From Bacteroidia bacterium (GTDB lineage Bacteria; Bacteroidota; Bacteroidia; J057): a stretch of 64,000 bases of DNA. Below the pieces are notes generated by a model that was not told the origin of the DNA, did no database searches, and was given only the letters and a program-made list of their open reading frames with translations. Positions 35,546 through 43,836 of the stretch are shown here, one piece after another (the stretch's first letter is position 1; each line of letters starts with the position of its first letter). Made by a program: the position numbers and the translations under genes. Location of the stretch: the NCBI GenBank assembly GCA_030430575.1, contig JAUIKF010000047.1, positions 1-64,000 on the forward strand, in the 5' to 3' direction.

Positions 35546-36859
35546 TTAGCCATGACTCTTCCGATGAGGAGATGCCTGCAATACTTTCAGGCGGTGGCGA
35601 TATACCAGTTGCCACATCAAATAAGCAGCAATTATGGACAGGTAGCCAAAAATTCTCATAAATTCATCACCTGAAAACATAACGTGATCGAAGTGAAAAT
35701 CCCACATGACACCCAAGGAGAAAACCGTAAATAAAGGGGCAAATACGGTAGAGACCGCCAATAAGATCATGCCTACCTTTTTTAGCCCAATCCGCTGATT
35801 TTTTTTGCCCCAAAATACCCCAATGACAGTCAGCCACCACAAGGCCCAAATACTGAAGATGGCTATATCCTCTTCATGTCGAATGCCCATGAGGTCAGCC
35901 GCAAATGTGAGAAACCCTACAAGGATCGCAAGTACTACGGCAGCGATAATCGCCCATAAAAAATACTTGAGGCTGGTGTATTGGAATATCAAAAAAGCCA
36001 ATCCTGCTAATAAGGAAGTAAATAACAGGATATGCATAAAGGTGCTTTCGTATTGGAGGTCATAAGAAAGCTGGTAGACGGAATCAATTTCATGCAAATG
36101 ATTTTGGACTACTTCCTTTTGGAAGCTGATCTTAGCGTCCATCAGGGCTTTGCCATTTTTATAGGATTCAACCATAGCCATAGGCGAATAGTCCCCTAAA
36201 TCTCCTCCATATTTATGGAATACCATACTGGCATACGCTAGTTTTGCCTCATCAGAATCCCCAACTAGCTGTGTCATATAATCGTTCCAGGGATCTGAAT
36301 CATGGCGATTGTCATGATCTAATCTACGGAGGGAACGGAAGTATGAATGATACGCATAACGATCAGCTGTATGGTTGACATAAGATTCGACCTCCCAATC
36401 ATCATATTGCCAATAACGCTCGCCATAATTCAGAGCGATATAATCAGCTTCGAGGGTCTTTAGAGATAGCTGTCTTTCCATACCCGCCTCTAGCCCTTGC
36501 ATATACGACCAAGGCATCATCACAAATAAGGCAGTCCCTACGACATAAGCCAAGGCCTGTTGCCAGGATTGGCCGATATGAAAATCGTATTTCCCTGGTC
36601 GGAACTTATAGACGGAATACCCCCAAAAAAGCCATGCCATGCCTGAGATCAAACAGACAAGGGGCAAGCTAAACTCAATGTCAGGTACGCTGGTAGGGGT
36701 GACTAGCCACCCTTTTATCCATAGCAAACTGCCAGCTACAAGCGTGGCAAATAACACATAGTGTATACGCGTAGCCCATATCACGGGCGAATTGACCAGC
36801 AAATGGTGATCAATCTTTTGAAGAAATGGGGGAACAAGGCTTCTGAGTTTGCGGATCAT
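35546..36859 (-). CDS. Multi-pass membrane protein, paralogue of the next gene
   Basis: This 437-residue protein has hydrophobic segments at about 36-53, 65-80, 102-118, then a soluble stretch of about 150 residues (120-270), then further spans at about 275-295, 300-325, 335-355, 365-385 and 400-420. The N-terminus PPFLQKIDHHLLVNSP and the ATRIHYVLF block are shared with the upstream gene. The soluble part is rich in Tyr, His and Asp (YWQYDDWEVESYVNHTADRY). I recognise no named family; transport or envelope sensing are guesses. It starts 21 bp after the upstream paralogue ends. Confidence 0.7.
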   Translation of the reverse strand: MIRKLRSLVPPFLQKIDHHLLVNSPVIWATRIHYVLFATLVAGSLLWIKGWLVTPTSVPDIEFSLPLVCLISGMAWLFWGYSVYKFRPGKYDFHIGQSWQQALAYVVGTALFVMMPWSYMQGLEAGMERQLSLKTLEADYIALNYGERYWQYDDWEVESYVNHTADRYAYHSYFRSLRRLDHDNRHDSDPWNDYMTQLVGDSDEAKLAYASMVFHKYGGDLGDYSPMAMVESYKNGKALMDAKISFQKEVVQNHLHEIDSVYQLSYDLQYESTFMHILLFTSLLAGLAFLIFQYTSLKYFLWAIIAAVVLAILVGFLTFAADLMGIRHEEDIAIFSIWALWWLTVIGVFWGKKNQRIGLKKVGMILLAVSTVFAPLFTVFSLGVMWDFHFDHVMFSGDEFMRIFGYLSIIAAYLMWQLVYRHRLKVLQASPHRKSHG

Positions 36860-36880
36860 GATAAAAAGGGTTGGCGTTTT

Positions 36881-38179
36881 TTAGTTCTTAGTAGGTTGGG
36901 ACTGAAGTTTGCGGAAGCGCTCGCGGAAAACTACATTCCATACAAGCATACAGATCCCAAATATAACCAGGATCTCAAGGGTAATATTTGCGTCAGTTTG
37001 AGAGATGCCGAAGTCTCTTCTTAATATTCGTTTTAAGAATAAGACACCTCCCCAAAACATCAAAACAGGCATAACGCCAGCAACAGCTGTTAAGGCGACG
37101 GTTTTCCATTGGGTCATCAAGCGTGTATTTTTCCCCCAGTATACTTGAATCAATAAAACGGTAAAAAATGCAAAACTGATAAGGAAAGCAGTCTTCTCTT
37201 CCATTCTATAATTGAGCCTCAGCGCATTATCCAATAATTCTGTGAGGAGTGCCACGGCCGCAGCACCTGCCAGAGAAAGCCCAAGGGCCAGTAGAAATTG
37301 CTTCCATTGGGTTTTTACAAAAACGATAAAGGTAAAAGCGACAAAAAGAATCGCTGCCATGATGGAATTTAATCCACCGTGATCCTGAAAGATGTATACC
37401 TCATTGGTTTTGATGCGCTCGATAATGGTGAAATTCTCTTCGACAAGTCGGTCCCAATTTTCAAATTGGGTGCTCTTGTAGATATCGCCAGAATGGTGCT
37501 CTTCCAAGACTCGTGTGGGCGCATATGGAAAATGATGCCCAGCATATTTCTCCCACACCTGGATGTAATTCTCAATATGTTCTTGATGTTGGGCAGGCGA
37601 ATTAGCCATATTGGCCATCAGGTATTGATCCTTAAGAGCTTCCAGTTTAGCTGGGTTTTGGTCGAAATATTCGTTGTGATAGTGATACCCCTGATTTACA
37701 TATTCCCAATCCCCTGTCATGTAATACTCGCCCAATGTAAGGGCGTTAATATCGTGCTCAAAAGTCTCCTGGCTGAGATGGTTATCGATTTTTTGCACCA
37801 ACATATTCCCATACATAAAAGGAGCCAATGCCAATAAGCCAATCCCCAAGAGGTAAATCAGTTGATTGCCGAGGTCTGCTTTTCCACTGTATTCCCCAAA
37901 ATTTCGCTCAGATCTAAATAGGTACACCTTGAAGGCCCAAAATCCTAACCCTATATAGAAGGGGATAAATAACAGGTAAAAATACGTTTCTGGGTTGGGA
38001 ATGCTATCTGGAGAGATAGATTGGGTGATAGCATGTAAACTGACCAGGAGGGTCCACAAAATTCCAAAAAACAGGAGAAAGTGAATTTTGGTCGCCCATA
38101 CTTGAGGATATTTCAAGAGCAGGTGACGATCTAGTTTCAGCAGGAAAGGAGGGCTTAGGCGTTGCAAAAATCTTAACAT
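36881..38179 (-). CDS. Multi-pass membrane protein, paralogue of the preceding gene
   Basis: This 432-residue protein (from the ATG at 38179; the frame to 38182 uses TTG) matches its neighbour in length, layout and motifs: PPFLLKLDRHLLLKYP, WATKIHFLLFF, and VYWGKNTRL against VFWGKKNQR. Its soluble middle region (about 128-265) has YMTGDWEYVNQGYHYHNEYF. The pair looks like an old tandem duplication, now clearly diverged. Upstream, family A-like words at 38184-38211 and 38270-38290 flank a 120-bp gap. Confidence 0.7.
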   Translation of the reverse strand: MLRFLQRLSPPFLLKLDRHLLLKYPQVWATKIHFLLFFGILWTLLVSLHAITQSISPDSIPNPETYFYLLFIPFYIGLGFWAFKVYLFRSERNFGEYSGKADLGNQLIYLLGIGLLALAPFMYGNMLVQKIDNHLSQETFEHDINALTLGEYYMTGDWEYVNQGYHYHNEYFDQNPAKLEALKDQYLMANMANSPAQHQEHIENYIQVWEKYAGHHFPYAPTRVLEEHHSGDIYKSTQFENWDRLVEENFTIIERIKTNEVYIFQDHGGLNSIMAAILFVAFTFIVFVKTQWKQFLLALGLSLAGAAAVALLTELLDNALRLNYRMEEKTAFLISFAFFTVLLIQVYWGKNTRLMTQWKTVALTAVAGVMPVLMFWGGVLFLKRILRRDFGISQTDANITLEILVIFGICMLVWNVVFRERFRKLQSQPTKN

Positions 38180-38334
38180 CAAGTAATGATTAATTGATTA
38201 TAGATTGAATAGGTATTGAACCATTGATATTCAGTACGGAATATTTTGTCTTTTAACTCATAATGAGTCAAATTATTAATTTATTATTCCCACTGTTGCT
38301 AGGCAACCCCAATTTAACAATTTAATCCTTGAAT

Positions 38335-38949
38335 ATGAACCTCCTGCTTATTTTTGTGAAGCATCCCATTCCTGGCCAAGTCAAAACACGCCTGGCAAAG
38401 ACTGTGGGAAATAATCGCGCCTTGGCCATCTACCAAAAACTCCTGGAATATACGCTGGAGCAGGCAGAGGGAACAAAAGCAGCTAAAGCCATATTCTATG
38501 GAAATGAAGTTCCTTCAGGGGATTTATGGGACGAGGCAGGTTATCAACGATTTTTGCAGGTAGAAGGAGATTTAGGGACTCGCATGCAACATGCATTTGC
38601 ATGGGGATTTGAGCAGGGATACAGCCGTATCCAGGTCATTGGAAGTGATTGCCCTGGGGTCACGAGTGAGCTGCTTCAAGAAGGGTTTGAAGCCTTAGCT
38701 ACTCACGACCTGGTACTAGGCCCGGCTCAAGATGGAGGCTATTATCTTTTGGGAATGAATAGCCCTTTTTATGGCATATTTGAAAAAAAATCGTGGAGTA
38801 CAGACAGGCTTTTTGGAGAAAGTGTAATTAGCATCTTTCAGGGTAAAAAGTCTTTTTGTCTTTTGCCAGAACTATCAGATATCGATCATGAGGGTGATTT
38901 GGAAGGTACGTTTTTGGAGAAAATGATAGAATATAGGAAGAATGAATAA
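38335..38949 (+). CDS. TIGR04282/DUF2064 family glycosyltransferase-like protein
   Basis: The ATG at 38335 gives 204 residues (a TTG two codons earlier is less likely). The nucleotide-diphospho-sugar transferase-like fold is shown by LLIFVKHPIPGQVKTRLAKT, VIGSDCPGVTSELLQEGF and GPAQDGGYYLLGMNSPFYG. Some family members are tied to arsenosugar synthesis, but most are of unknown role; no arsenic genes are here. Its end, RKNE and stop, is written in AATGAATA words. Confidence 0.85.
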   Translation: MNLLLIFVKHPIPGQVKTRLAKTVGNNRALAIYQKLLEYTLEQAEGTKAAKAIFYGNEVPSGDLWDEAGYQRFLQVEGDLGTRMQHAFAWGFEQGYSRIQVIGSDCPGVTSELLQEGFEALATHDLVLGPAQDGGYYLLGMNSPFYGIFEKKSWSTDRLFGESVISIFQGKKSFCLLPELSDIDHEGDLEGTFLEKMIEYRKNE

Positions 38950-38976
38950 ATGAGTATATGATAAAATGAATAAATG
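38931..38976. repeat. Family B octamer repeat at the end of the TIGR04282 gene
   Basis: AATGATAG, then GAATGAATA, AATGAGTA, TATGATAA and AATGAATA follow one another. The first words code for the protein's last residues and its TAA. Confidence 0.7.
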
Positions 38977-39017
38977 GGCTTGGCTTCCCCATTCTTAATT
39001 TTTCATTCCCCACTCCT

Positions 39018-39332
39018 TCATATTCTTTTCCAATGACCTTCTTTCCATATATATCCTTCTGAAATTCGGGTCCAATGACCTTGTATCCACATATGTCCTT
39101 TTTTGATTCTGACGCATTCACCATGTTCCCATTCATAAGATTGGCTGCGTTTGTTCCATTTCCAATGATCTCGTTTCCAGATATAGCCAGGGGGGCAATC
39201 ACTTCTGAATTTGGTGACTTCGGCAGGAGGGGTAGGGCGTTTTTGCACAGCTTCTTGAGCTGATGCAGAAAAAAAGACAAATGACATCATCCCCAAAGCG
39301 ATGAGCTTTGGCAGTGCTTTTGACAGCATCAT
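39018..39332 (-). CDS. Small secreted YXWGXW-like repeat protein
   Basis: This 104-residue protein has a signal peptide (Met1 or Met2, ending FFSASAQ). After a Pro-rich stretch it contains four copies of a Trp/His repeat: YIWKRDHWKWN, YEWEHGECVRI, HMWIQGHWTRI, YIWKEGHWKRI. This resembles the YXWGXW repeat family, with Lys, Gln or Glu in place of the usual Gly. Members are small periplasmic or secreted proteins with no settled function. It converges on the preceding gene. Confidence 0.75.
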   Translation of the reverse strand: MMLSKALPKLIALGMMSFVFFSASAQEAVQKRPTPPAEVTKFRSDCPPGYIWKRDHWKWNKRSQSYEWEHGECVRIKKGHMWIQGHWTRISEGYIWKEGHWKRI

Positions 39333-39458
39333 ACAACAGTTAATTATTTACAGGTGGAAAAATACAGTAATACAGTAGAGGTAAAATACAGTCGGAGTTG
39401 TAGGCGAGTAATTGTATTTTTACAAAAACTATTCCAACAAAATTATATTTCCCTCTAT

Positions 39459-40913
39459 TTAATCATCTCGCAAGAGTGGCAGGGTCAAGCAGTGGGGCCC
39501 TCCGTTGTCTGTTCGGATCTCATTGGAAGACATCTCTTCGAGGTGAGCGCCTGGGAATAGTTTTTCCATTTTGGCGCGTAAACTGCTGATAGTGCGAGGA
39601 TTACGATGGTAAGCGACTGCCCGATACGGAGCGGTCGTGAAGATGTTCCCAGCCATATTATGCTGTTCAAAAAGAGCTACTTTGAGATGGTCAAAAGGAT
39701 TGACATACTGGTCTGGATCTCCTCCCAGCCATACGATGTTATCCAAATTGATCAATCCATCTGCTACAAGTTGGTCGATAAAAAATGGGGCTTTTTGAGG
39801 AAGACGAACCACTTTGCCTTTCTGCTGTATATAATCACGGTCATAGACCTCGACTTTCCCTGCATGGTCAAAATCCTCCTCTGTAGGGATTCTGCTGAGA
39901 TCCACTGGCCAGTCGTCCATCTGGCTGCGCAACCACCGGACAAATTCTTTCAGAATATCAACAGCAGAAGAATTAGCAGGTTTGGGATATCCAAAGATAT
40001 AAGGCATCGCAATGCCAGCTTTCGGCCCAAACATGTTGAAAACAGTATCTAGGTGAATAAAACCCCGCAGGTCAGGGACATTGACGAGGTATACTCGTTG
40101 GATTTTTTTTGCGGTATCTGCTTCCAGTATTTTTTCTACCAATAATTCAAAGCCTTCCCTGGTCGTGCGGTTTGCATAAAAGAAATCTGCTTTCCCTACG
40201 CCAATGGCCAGGGTATCCTCACTAAGGACCAGGATATTTCCCCCCTCCATCAAGTAAGAAGCAGAAAGTCCAACCGCACTGGGGTCATCTCGAAGGGCGC
40301 GACGATGGCCCAGTAGATCGAGAAAAATACTATCGGGGTCAAACATCGGATGATGCTGAAAAACCGCTCTCACCAGCGCAGGTTCAAGGTTTCTGCGAAA
40401 GGAAGCCATCGCATTGATGACGATGCCGGCTGGGGTAGCCGCAGATGCATCCCGCATCCACATCAATTCCCGCTTGGGCGGGATGATCAGGGGCGGAATC
40501 TTCCCTTCGTGGAGGACCAGTTTGCGTGGGTAGCCTTGGATGAGGTCGTTCACAATCCGGTGAGACTCACGGTTTTCGAGAAGTAAGCCACGAGACTTTA
40601 GGTGGGCCTCGTACAATTGGGCATTGCCTTCCAGAATTTCCTGAAGGATTTTTTTTCGTTGAGGGAGATCTGACTGTTCAAATATTTCTTGCAGCAAGGT
40701 GCCCAATTCAAGCACATTTTCTGCCCCGATCTCTTGCGTCAGAAATCGCTTTAGATCGCCATGATTGTGCTGAAGTTCTACGTGGGATCGTGGATAAGGC
40801 CCCATCAAGGGATGGTCACCTTCCCAAGGGATAAGCTGCTCATGTTCGGCGCCGGGCGTATGGATGAGAATTTTTTTGAGGGGCTTGTATTCAGAGGTAA
40901 TGTAGGGTTTCAT
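39459..40913 (-). CDS. arcA: Arginine deiminase
   Basis: This 484-residue enzyme hydrolyses arginine to citrulline and ammonia. The catalytic Cys lies in DNGGPHCLTLPL near the C-terminus. MWMRDASAATPAGIVINAM and GFIHLDTVFNMFG match the substrate-binding and HxDxxF motifs. It is longer than typical bacterial enzymes (about 410) because of an insert at about 75-140 rich in Glu and Leu. No arcB, arcC or arcD is next to it, so citrulline use must be elsewhere. A family A repeat precedes the start. Confidence 0.9.
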   Translation of the reverse strand: MKPYITSEYKPLKKILIHTPGAEHEQLIPWEGDHPLMGPYPRSHVELQHNHGDLKRFLTQEIGAENVLELGTLLQEIFEQSDLPQRKKILQEILEGNAQLYEAHLKSRGLLLENRESHRIVNDLIQGYPRKLVLHEGKIPPLIIPPKRELMWMRDASAATPAGIVINAMASFRRNLEPALVRAVFQHHPMFDPDSIFLDLLGHRRALRDDPSAVGLSASYLMEGGNILVLSEDTLAIGVGKADFFYANRTTREGFELLVEKILEADTAKKIQRVYLVNVPDLRGFIHLDTVFNMFGPKAGIAMPYIFGYPKPANSSAVDILKEFVRWLRSQMDDWPVDLSRIPTEEDFDHAGKVEVYDRDYIQQKGKVVRLPQKAPFFIDQLVADGLINLDNIVWLGGDPDQYVNPFDHLKVALFEQHNMAGNIFTTAPYRAVAYHRNPRTISSLRAKMEKLFPGAHLEEMSSNEIRTDNGGPHCLTLPLLRDD

Positions 40914-40921
40914 TGAGTGGA

Positions 40922-40943
40922 GATTATTGATTGATTAATCATT
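40922..40943. repeat. Family A start-proximal repeat, single arm
   Basis: GATTATTGATTGATTAATCA and flanking bases lie 8 nt upstream of the arginine deiminase ATG. Confidence 0.55.
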
Positions 40944-41067
40944 TCCTGTTGTTTCTAGGGTAATATTAGCCAGATATTCTACAGTTTTCCTTTCTTGTCT
41001 AATTATTTTCTGAAAAACTATTCAATCCATTATAAAAACCGCCTGCTTATCTGATCTAACATACCCC

Positions 41068-42210
41068 ATGGATACCTCAAAGCGACACATCGCCGTCAAC
41101 ACGCGTTTACTGCTCAGTCATCGGCTGGAAGGGATTGGACGCTTTGCTTTTGAAGTGCTGAGTCGCATGGTCCAGCACAATCCGGATGTGCATTTCTCTT
41201 TTTTGTTTGACAGAAAATATGCACCTGAAATGGTTTTGGGTGAAAATGTAACCCCCTATGTCATTCCCCCTCAAGCGAGGCATCCGGTGCTGTGGCATAC
41301 CTGGTTTCACTTTCAGCTTCCCCGCAAGCTAAATCGGCTAAAGCCAGATCTGTTTTTTTCGCCCGAATTTTACCTTACAGCTCACCCTAAGATCCCACAA
41401 ATCCCTGTCTTTCACGACATTGCCTACGAGCATTTTCCCAAAGACATCCCTGCTTTTGCGTCCTGGCACTGCCGCCGGTACTCGCCGCGCTATGCGCAGC
41501 GAGCCAGCCATGTCCTCACCGTTTCGGAGTTCTGTAAAAAGGACATCATGGACCATTATGGCTTATCGGCAGACAAGATCAGTGTAGTATATAATGGGGC
41601 CAGCCGCCATTTTTTCCCTACAAATGATGCTCAAAAAACGGCAATCCGGGCACAATACACTGAAGGAAAGCCTTTCTTCCACTTTGTAGGTGCCATCCAG
41701 CCCCGCAAGAATATCGAACGCCTGCTCCAGGCATTTGACTTGTTCAAAGAAGCGACGGCATCTCCTGCCAAGTTGCTCTTGGTGGGGCGTAAAGGCTGGC
41801 ACTATCAAGGCGCGCTTGAGACCTATGAAGCCATGCGCCATCGTGAGGACGTCCGATTCACAGGATATGTCTCTGATGAGGACCTCAACGGTATTTATGC
41901 TGCTTCTCTGGGCTTGTGTTACGTGCCCTATTTTGAGGGTTTTGGCATCCCGATATTGGAAGCCATGCACAGCGAGACGCCGGTGATATGTAGCGCAGTG
42001 ACTTCTATGCCTGAAGTCGCAGGCGACGCGGCCTTGCTCGTAGACCCTTATTCGCCTCCAGCCATCGCAGATGCGCTAGGAGAATTATGGGCTAAGCCTG
42101 TACTTCGCGCGGAACTGGTAGCCCGAGGGAAAGTGCGGAGAGAAACTTTCTCCTGGGACAGGACCTATGAGTTGGTGTGGGAGGCGGTGAGGAGAGAAAT
42201 GATAAAATGA
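41068..42210 (+). CDS. Glycosyltransferase family 4 protein
   Basis: This 380-residue retaining glycosyltransferase has the GT-B fold. The C-terminal nucleotide-sugar site shows FVGAIQPRKNIERLLQAF (about 209) and the EX7E motif in FGIPILEAMHSETPVICSAV. Acceptor-domain segments include GIGRFAFEVLSRM and VSVVYNGAS-like ISVVYNGAS. It is probably used for exopolysaccharide or LPS sugars, but no other such genes are near. The last residues (EMIK, stop) are written in AATGATAA words. Confidence 0.9.
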   Translation: MDTSKRHIAVNTRLLLSHRLEGIGRFAFEVLSRMVQHNPDVHFSFLFDRKYAPEMVLGENVTPYVIPPQARHPVLWHTWFHFQLPRKLNRLKPDLFFSPEFYLTAHPKIPQIPVFHDIAYEHFPKDIPAFASWHCRRYSPRYAQRASHVLTVSEFCKKDIMDHYGLSADKISVVYNGASRHFFPTNDAQKTAIRAQYTEGKPFFHFVGAIQPRKNIERLLQAFDLFKEATASPAKLLLVGRKGWHYQGALETYEAMRHREDVRFTGYVSDEDLNGIYAASLGLCYVPYFEGFGIPILEAMHSETPVICSAVTSMPEVAGDAALLVDPYSPPAIADALGELWAKPVLRAELVARGKVRRETFSWDRTYELVWEAVRREMIK

Positions 42211-42278
42211 GTAAATGATTAGCTGAGAAAATAGAAACTTCATTTAATCATTTACTCATCCTCTCATTTTATCATTTT
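42198..42278. repeat. Family B octamer repeat hairpin
   Basis: AATGATAA-AATGAGTA-AATGATTA (42198-42221) faces a close complement at 42245-42278 (TAATCATTTACTCATCC and following). The left arm contains the glycosyltransferase stop codon. Confidence 0.8.
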
Positions 42279-42425
42279 CTTCCAATCCCGTGTGACTGAT
42301 TATCGATGACGCTTCATTCTTATTGACACACGGCTATTCATTTTGCAGAAACTGTCCTACTTTTCTGGCGTAATCTCATTCATGTGTATATTCGCACATC
42401 TATCATCACACCAAACCACTACGTC

Positions 42426-43589
42426 ATGAATCGATTATTACCCCTCTTTTTCCTGGCAATTCTTCTTCTTTCCGCTTGTAGCAGTGGAAAAAAAGCACTC
42501 ACCCGTGGCGATTATTACTCTTCTGTCCTCAAAGCAGTAAACCGTCTTCGCCAATCTCCCAATAATAAAAAGGCAGCTGAGACTTTAGCCTATGCCTATC
42601 CTGAGCTGATTTCCTATAATCAGGACCGTATCCGTCAGTTGAGCAGCAGCAACAATCCTTTCCGTTGGGAATCAGTGATAGAGTTGTATAAAGAACTCAA
42701 CCACGCCTACGACGAGGTCCTACGGGCCCCTGCGGCGAGCCGCGTCATCCGCGATCCTCAGAGCTTTCGCAATGAAGAAGATGATGCGCTCGACTATGCG
42801 GCTGAGGCACGATACGATCAAGGCCAGATCGAATTGGACAAAAGTATGATGTTGGAAGATCGCAATGCGGCCAAAGTGGCGTACCGCCATTTTCAGAAAG
42901 CCTTTGACCTGAAACCTTCTTTCCGCGATGCAGAAGCCAAAATGCTAGAAGCCAGAGAACTAGCGACAGTATATGTCCTTATAGAGCCGATCCCCATCCA
43001 TTCACAGAAATTTGGCTTAACCAACGAGTTTTTTCAAAACCAGATGACCGAGTATATCAAAAACAATACCTTTAGCCCTTTTGTGGAGTTCTTTACCTTG
43101 GCGGAATTTGACGCGACAGGGCAGCAACCTGACCATGTGATCCAAATGATCTTTGATGACTTTGTAGTTGGTCAAGCCAGAATCAAGGAAAAAGTAGAAG
43201 AGCGCTCAGCAGATAGTGTGGTCGTGGGTCAGGTAGAGGTAGTAGAAAATGGCGAAACTGTCAAGAAGGATGTCTACGGGACCGTAACGGCCAAGATGCA
43301 CCGCTTCGAAAAGACGCTTACGTCTTCTGGTCTCCTAGACTTCCGTATCTATAAGCCCAATCGACAAGAACTTCTTTCCCAGAAAAAATTTCCTGGAACC
43401 TATAGGTGGAGTGACCGCTGGGGCTATTTCAATGGCGATGAGCGTGCACTCACAAAAGATGACAAGCGCTACCTCAACCATGACCGAGAAGTGGCTACGC
43501 CTTCTGCTCAGGCATTGTTCATTGAGTTCACCAAGCCGATCTTTAACCAAGTGACGAGTTATGTGAAGAACTATTACGAGCGGTTTTAG
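42426..43589 (+). CDS. Lipoprotein of unknown function
   Basis: From the ATG at 42426 the protein has 387 residues and a clear lipoprotein signal, MNRLLPLFFLAILLLSACSS (lipobox LSAC). The longer frame from a GTG at 42384 would disturb it. The first 170 residues are helical and TPR-like (AKVAYRHFQKAFDLKPSFRD). The second half is beta-rich with a charged stretch (KMHRFEKTLTSSGLLDFRIY). It probably sits on the inner or outer membrane facing the periplasm. I recognise no named family. A strong terminator follows. Confidence 0.75.
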   Translation: MNRLLPLFFLAILLLSACSSGKKALTRGDYYSSVLKAVNRLRQSPNNKKAAETLAYAYPELISYNQDRIRQLSSSNNPFRWESVIELYKELNHAYDEVLRAPAASRVIRDPQSFRNEEDDALDYAAEARYDQGQIELDKSMMLEDRNAAKVAYRHFQKAFDLKPSFRDAEAKMLEARELATVYVLIEPIPIHSQKFGLTNEFFQNQMTEYIKNNTFSPFVEFFTLAEFDATGQQPDHVIQMIFDDFVVGQARIKEKVEERSADSVVVGQVEVVENGETVKKDVYGTVTAKMHRFEKTLTSSGLLDFRIYKPNRQELLSQKKFPGTYRWSDRWGYFNGDERALTKDDKRYLNHDREVATPSAQALFIEFTKPIFNQVTSYVKNYYERF

Positions 43590-43617
43590 GGAAAATATTG
43601 AATAAATAAGATTGCTA

Positions 43618-43659
43618 AAAGCCCCCGTAGGTTTCAAAAACCTACGGGGGCTTTCTTTT
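43618..43659 (+). terminator. Rho-independent terminator
   Basis: A 17-bp perfect stem (AAGCCCCCGTAGGTTT at 43618-43634 with its complement at 43638-43654), a three-base loop and a following CTTTT. Confidence 0.9.
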
Positions 43660-43780
43660 ATGTTTTGTTTTTTATTTATCTTGGATAATTAGCGCTTCCT
43701 GCAAATACCACATATGAGGGATGTCATTTGCCCATAATCTCTCACATATTTGCACTTTAACCTTAAGAGGTTTAACCAAA

Positions 43781-43817
43781 TGAATTAATAATCCTTCCCT
43801 TTATTAATCAATTATTC
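43781..43817. repeat. Family A start-proximal repeat hairpin
   Basis: GAATTAATAAT and ATTAATCAATTATT lie close together 19 nt before the propeller gene's ATG. The halves are loosely complementary. Confidence 0.55.
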
Positions 43818-43836
43818 CTTAACTCACCACCTAACC

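Noticed and set aside
39018-39332. Leftward 150-codon frame 38828-39280 overlapping the YXWGXW-like gene
   Set aside because: It runs through the octamer repeat and the end of the TIGR04282 gene in another frame, with no signal or domain; the 104-residue frame has a signal peptide and clear repeats.
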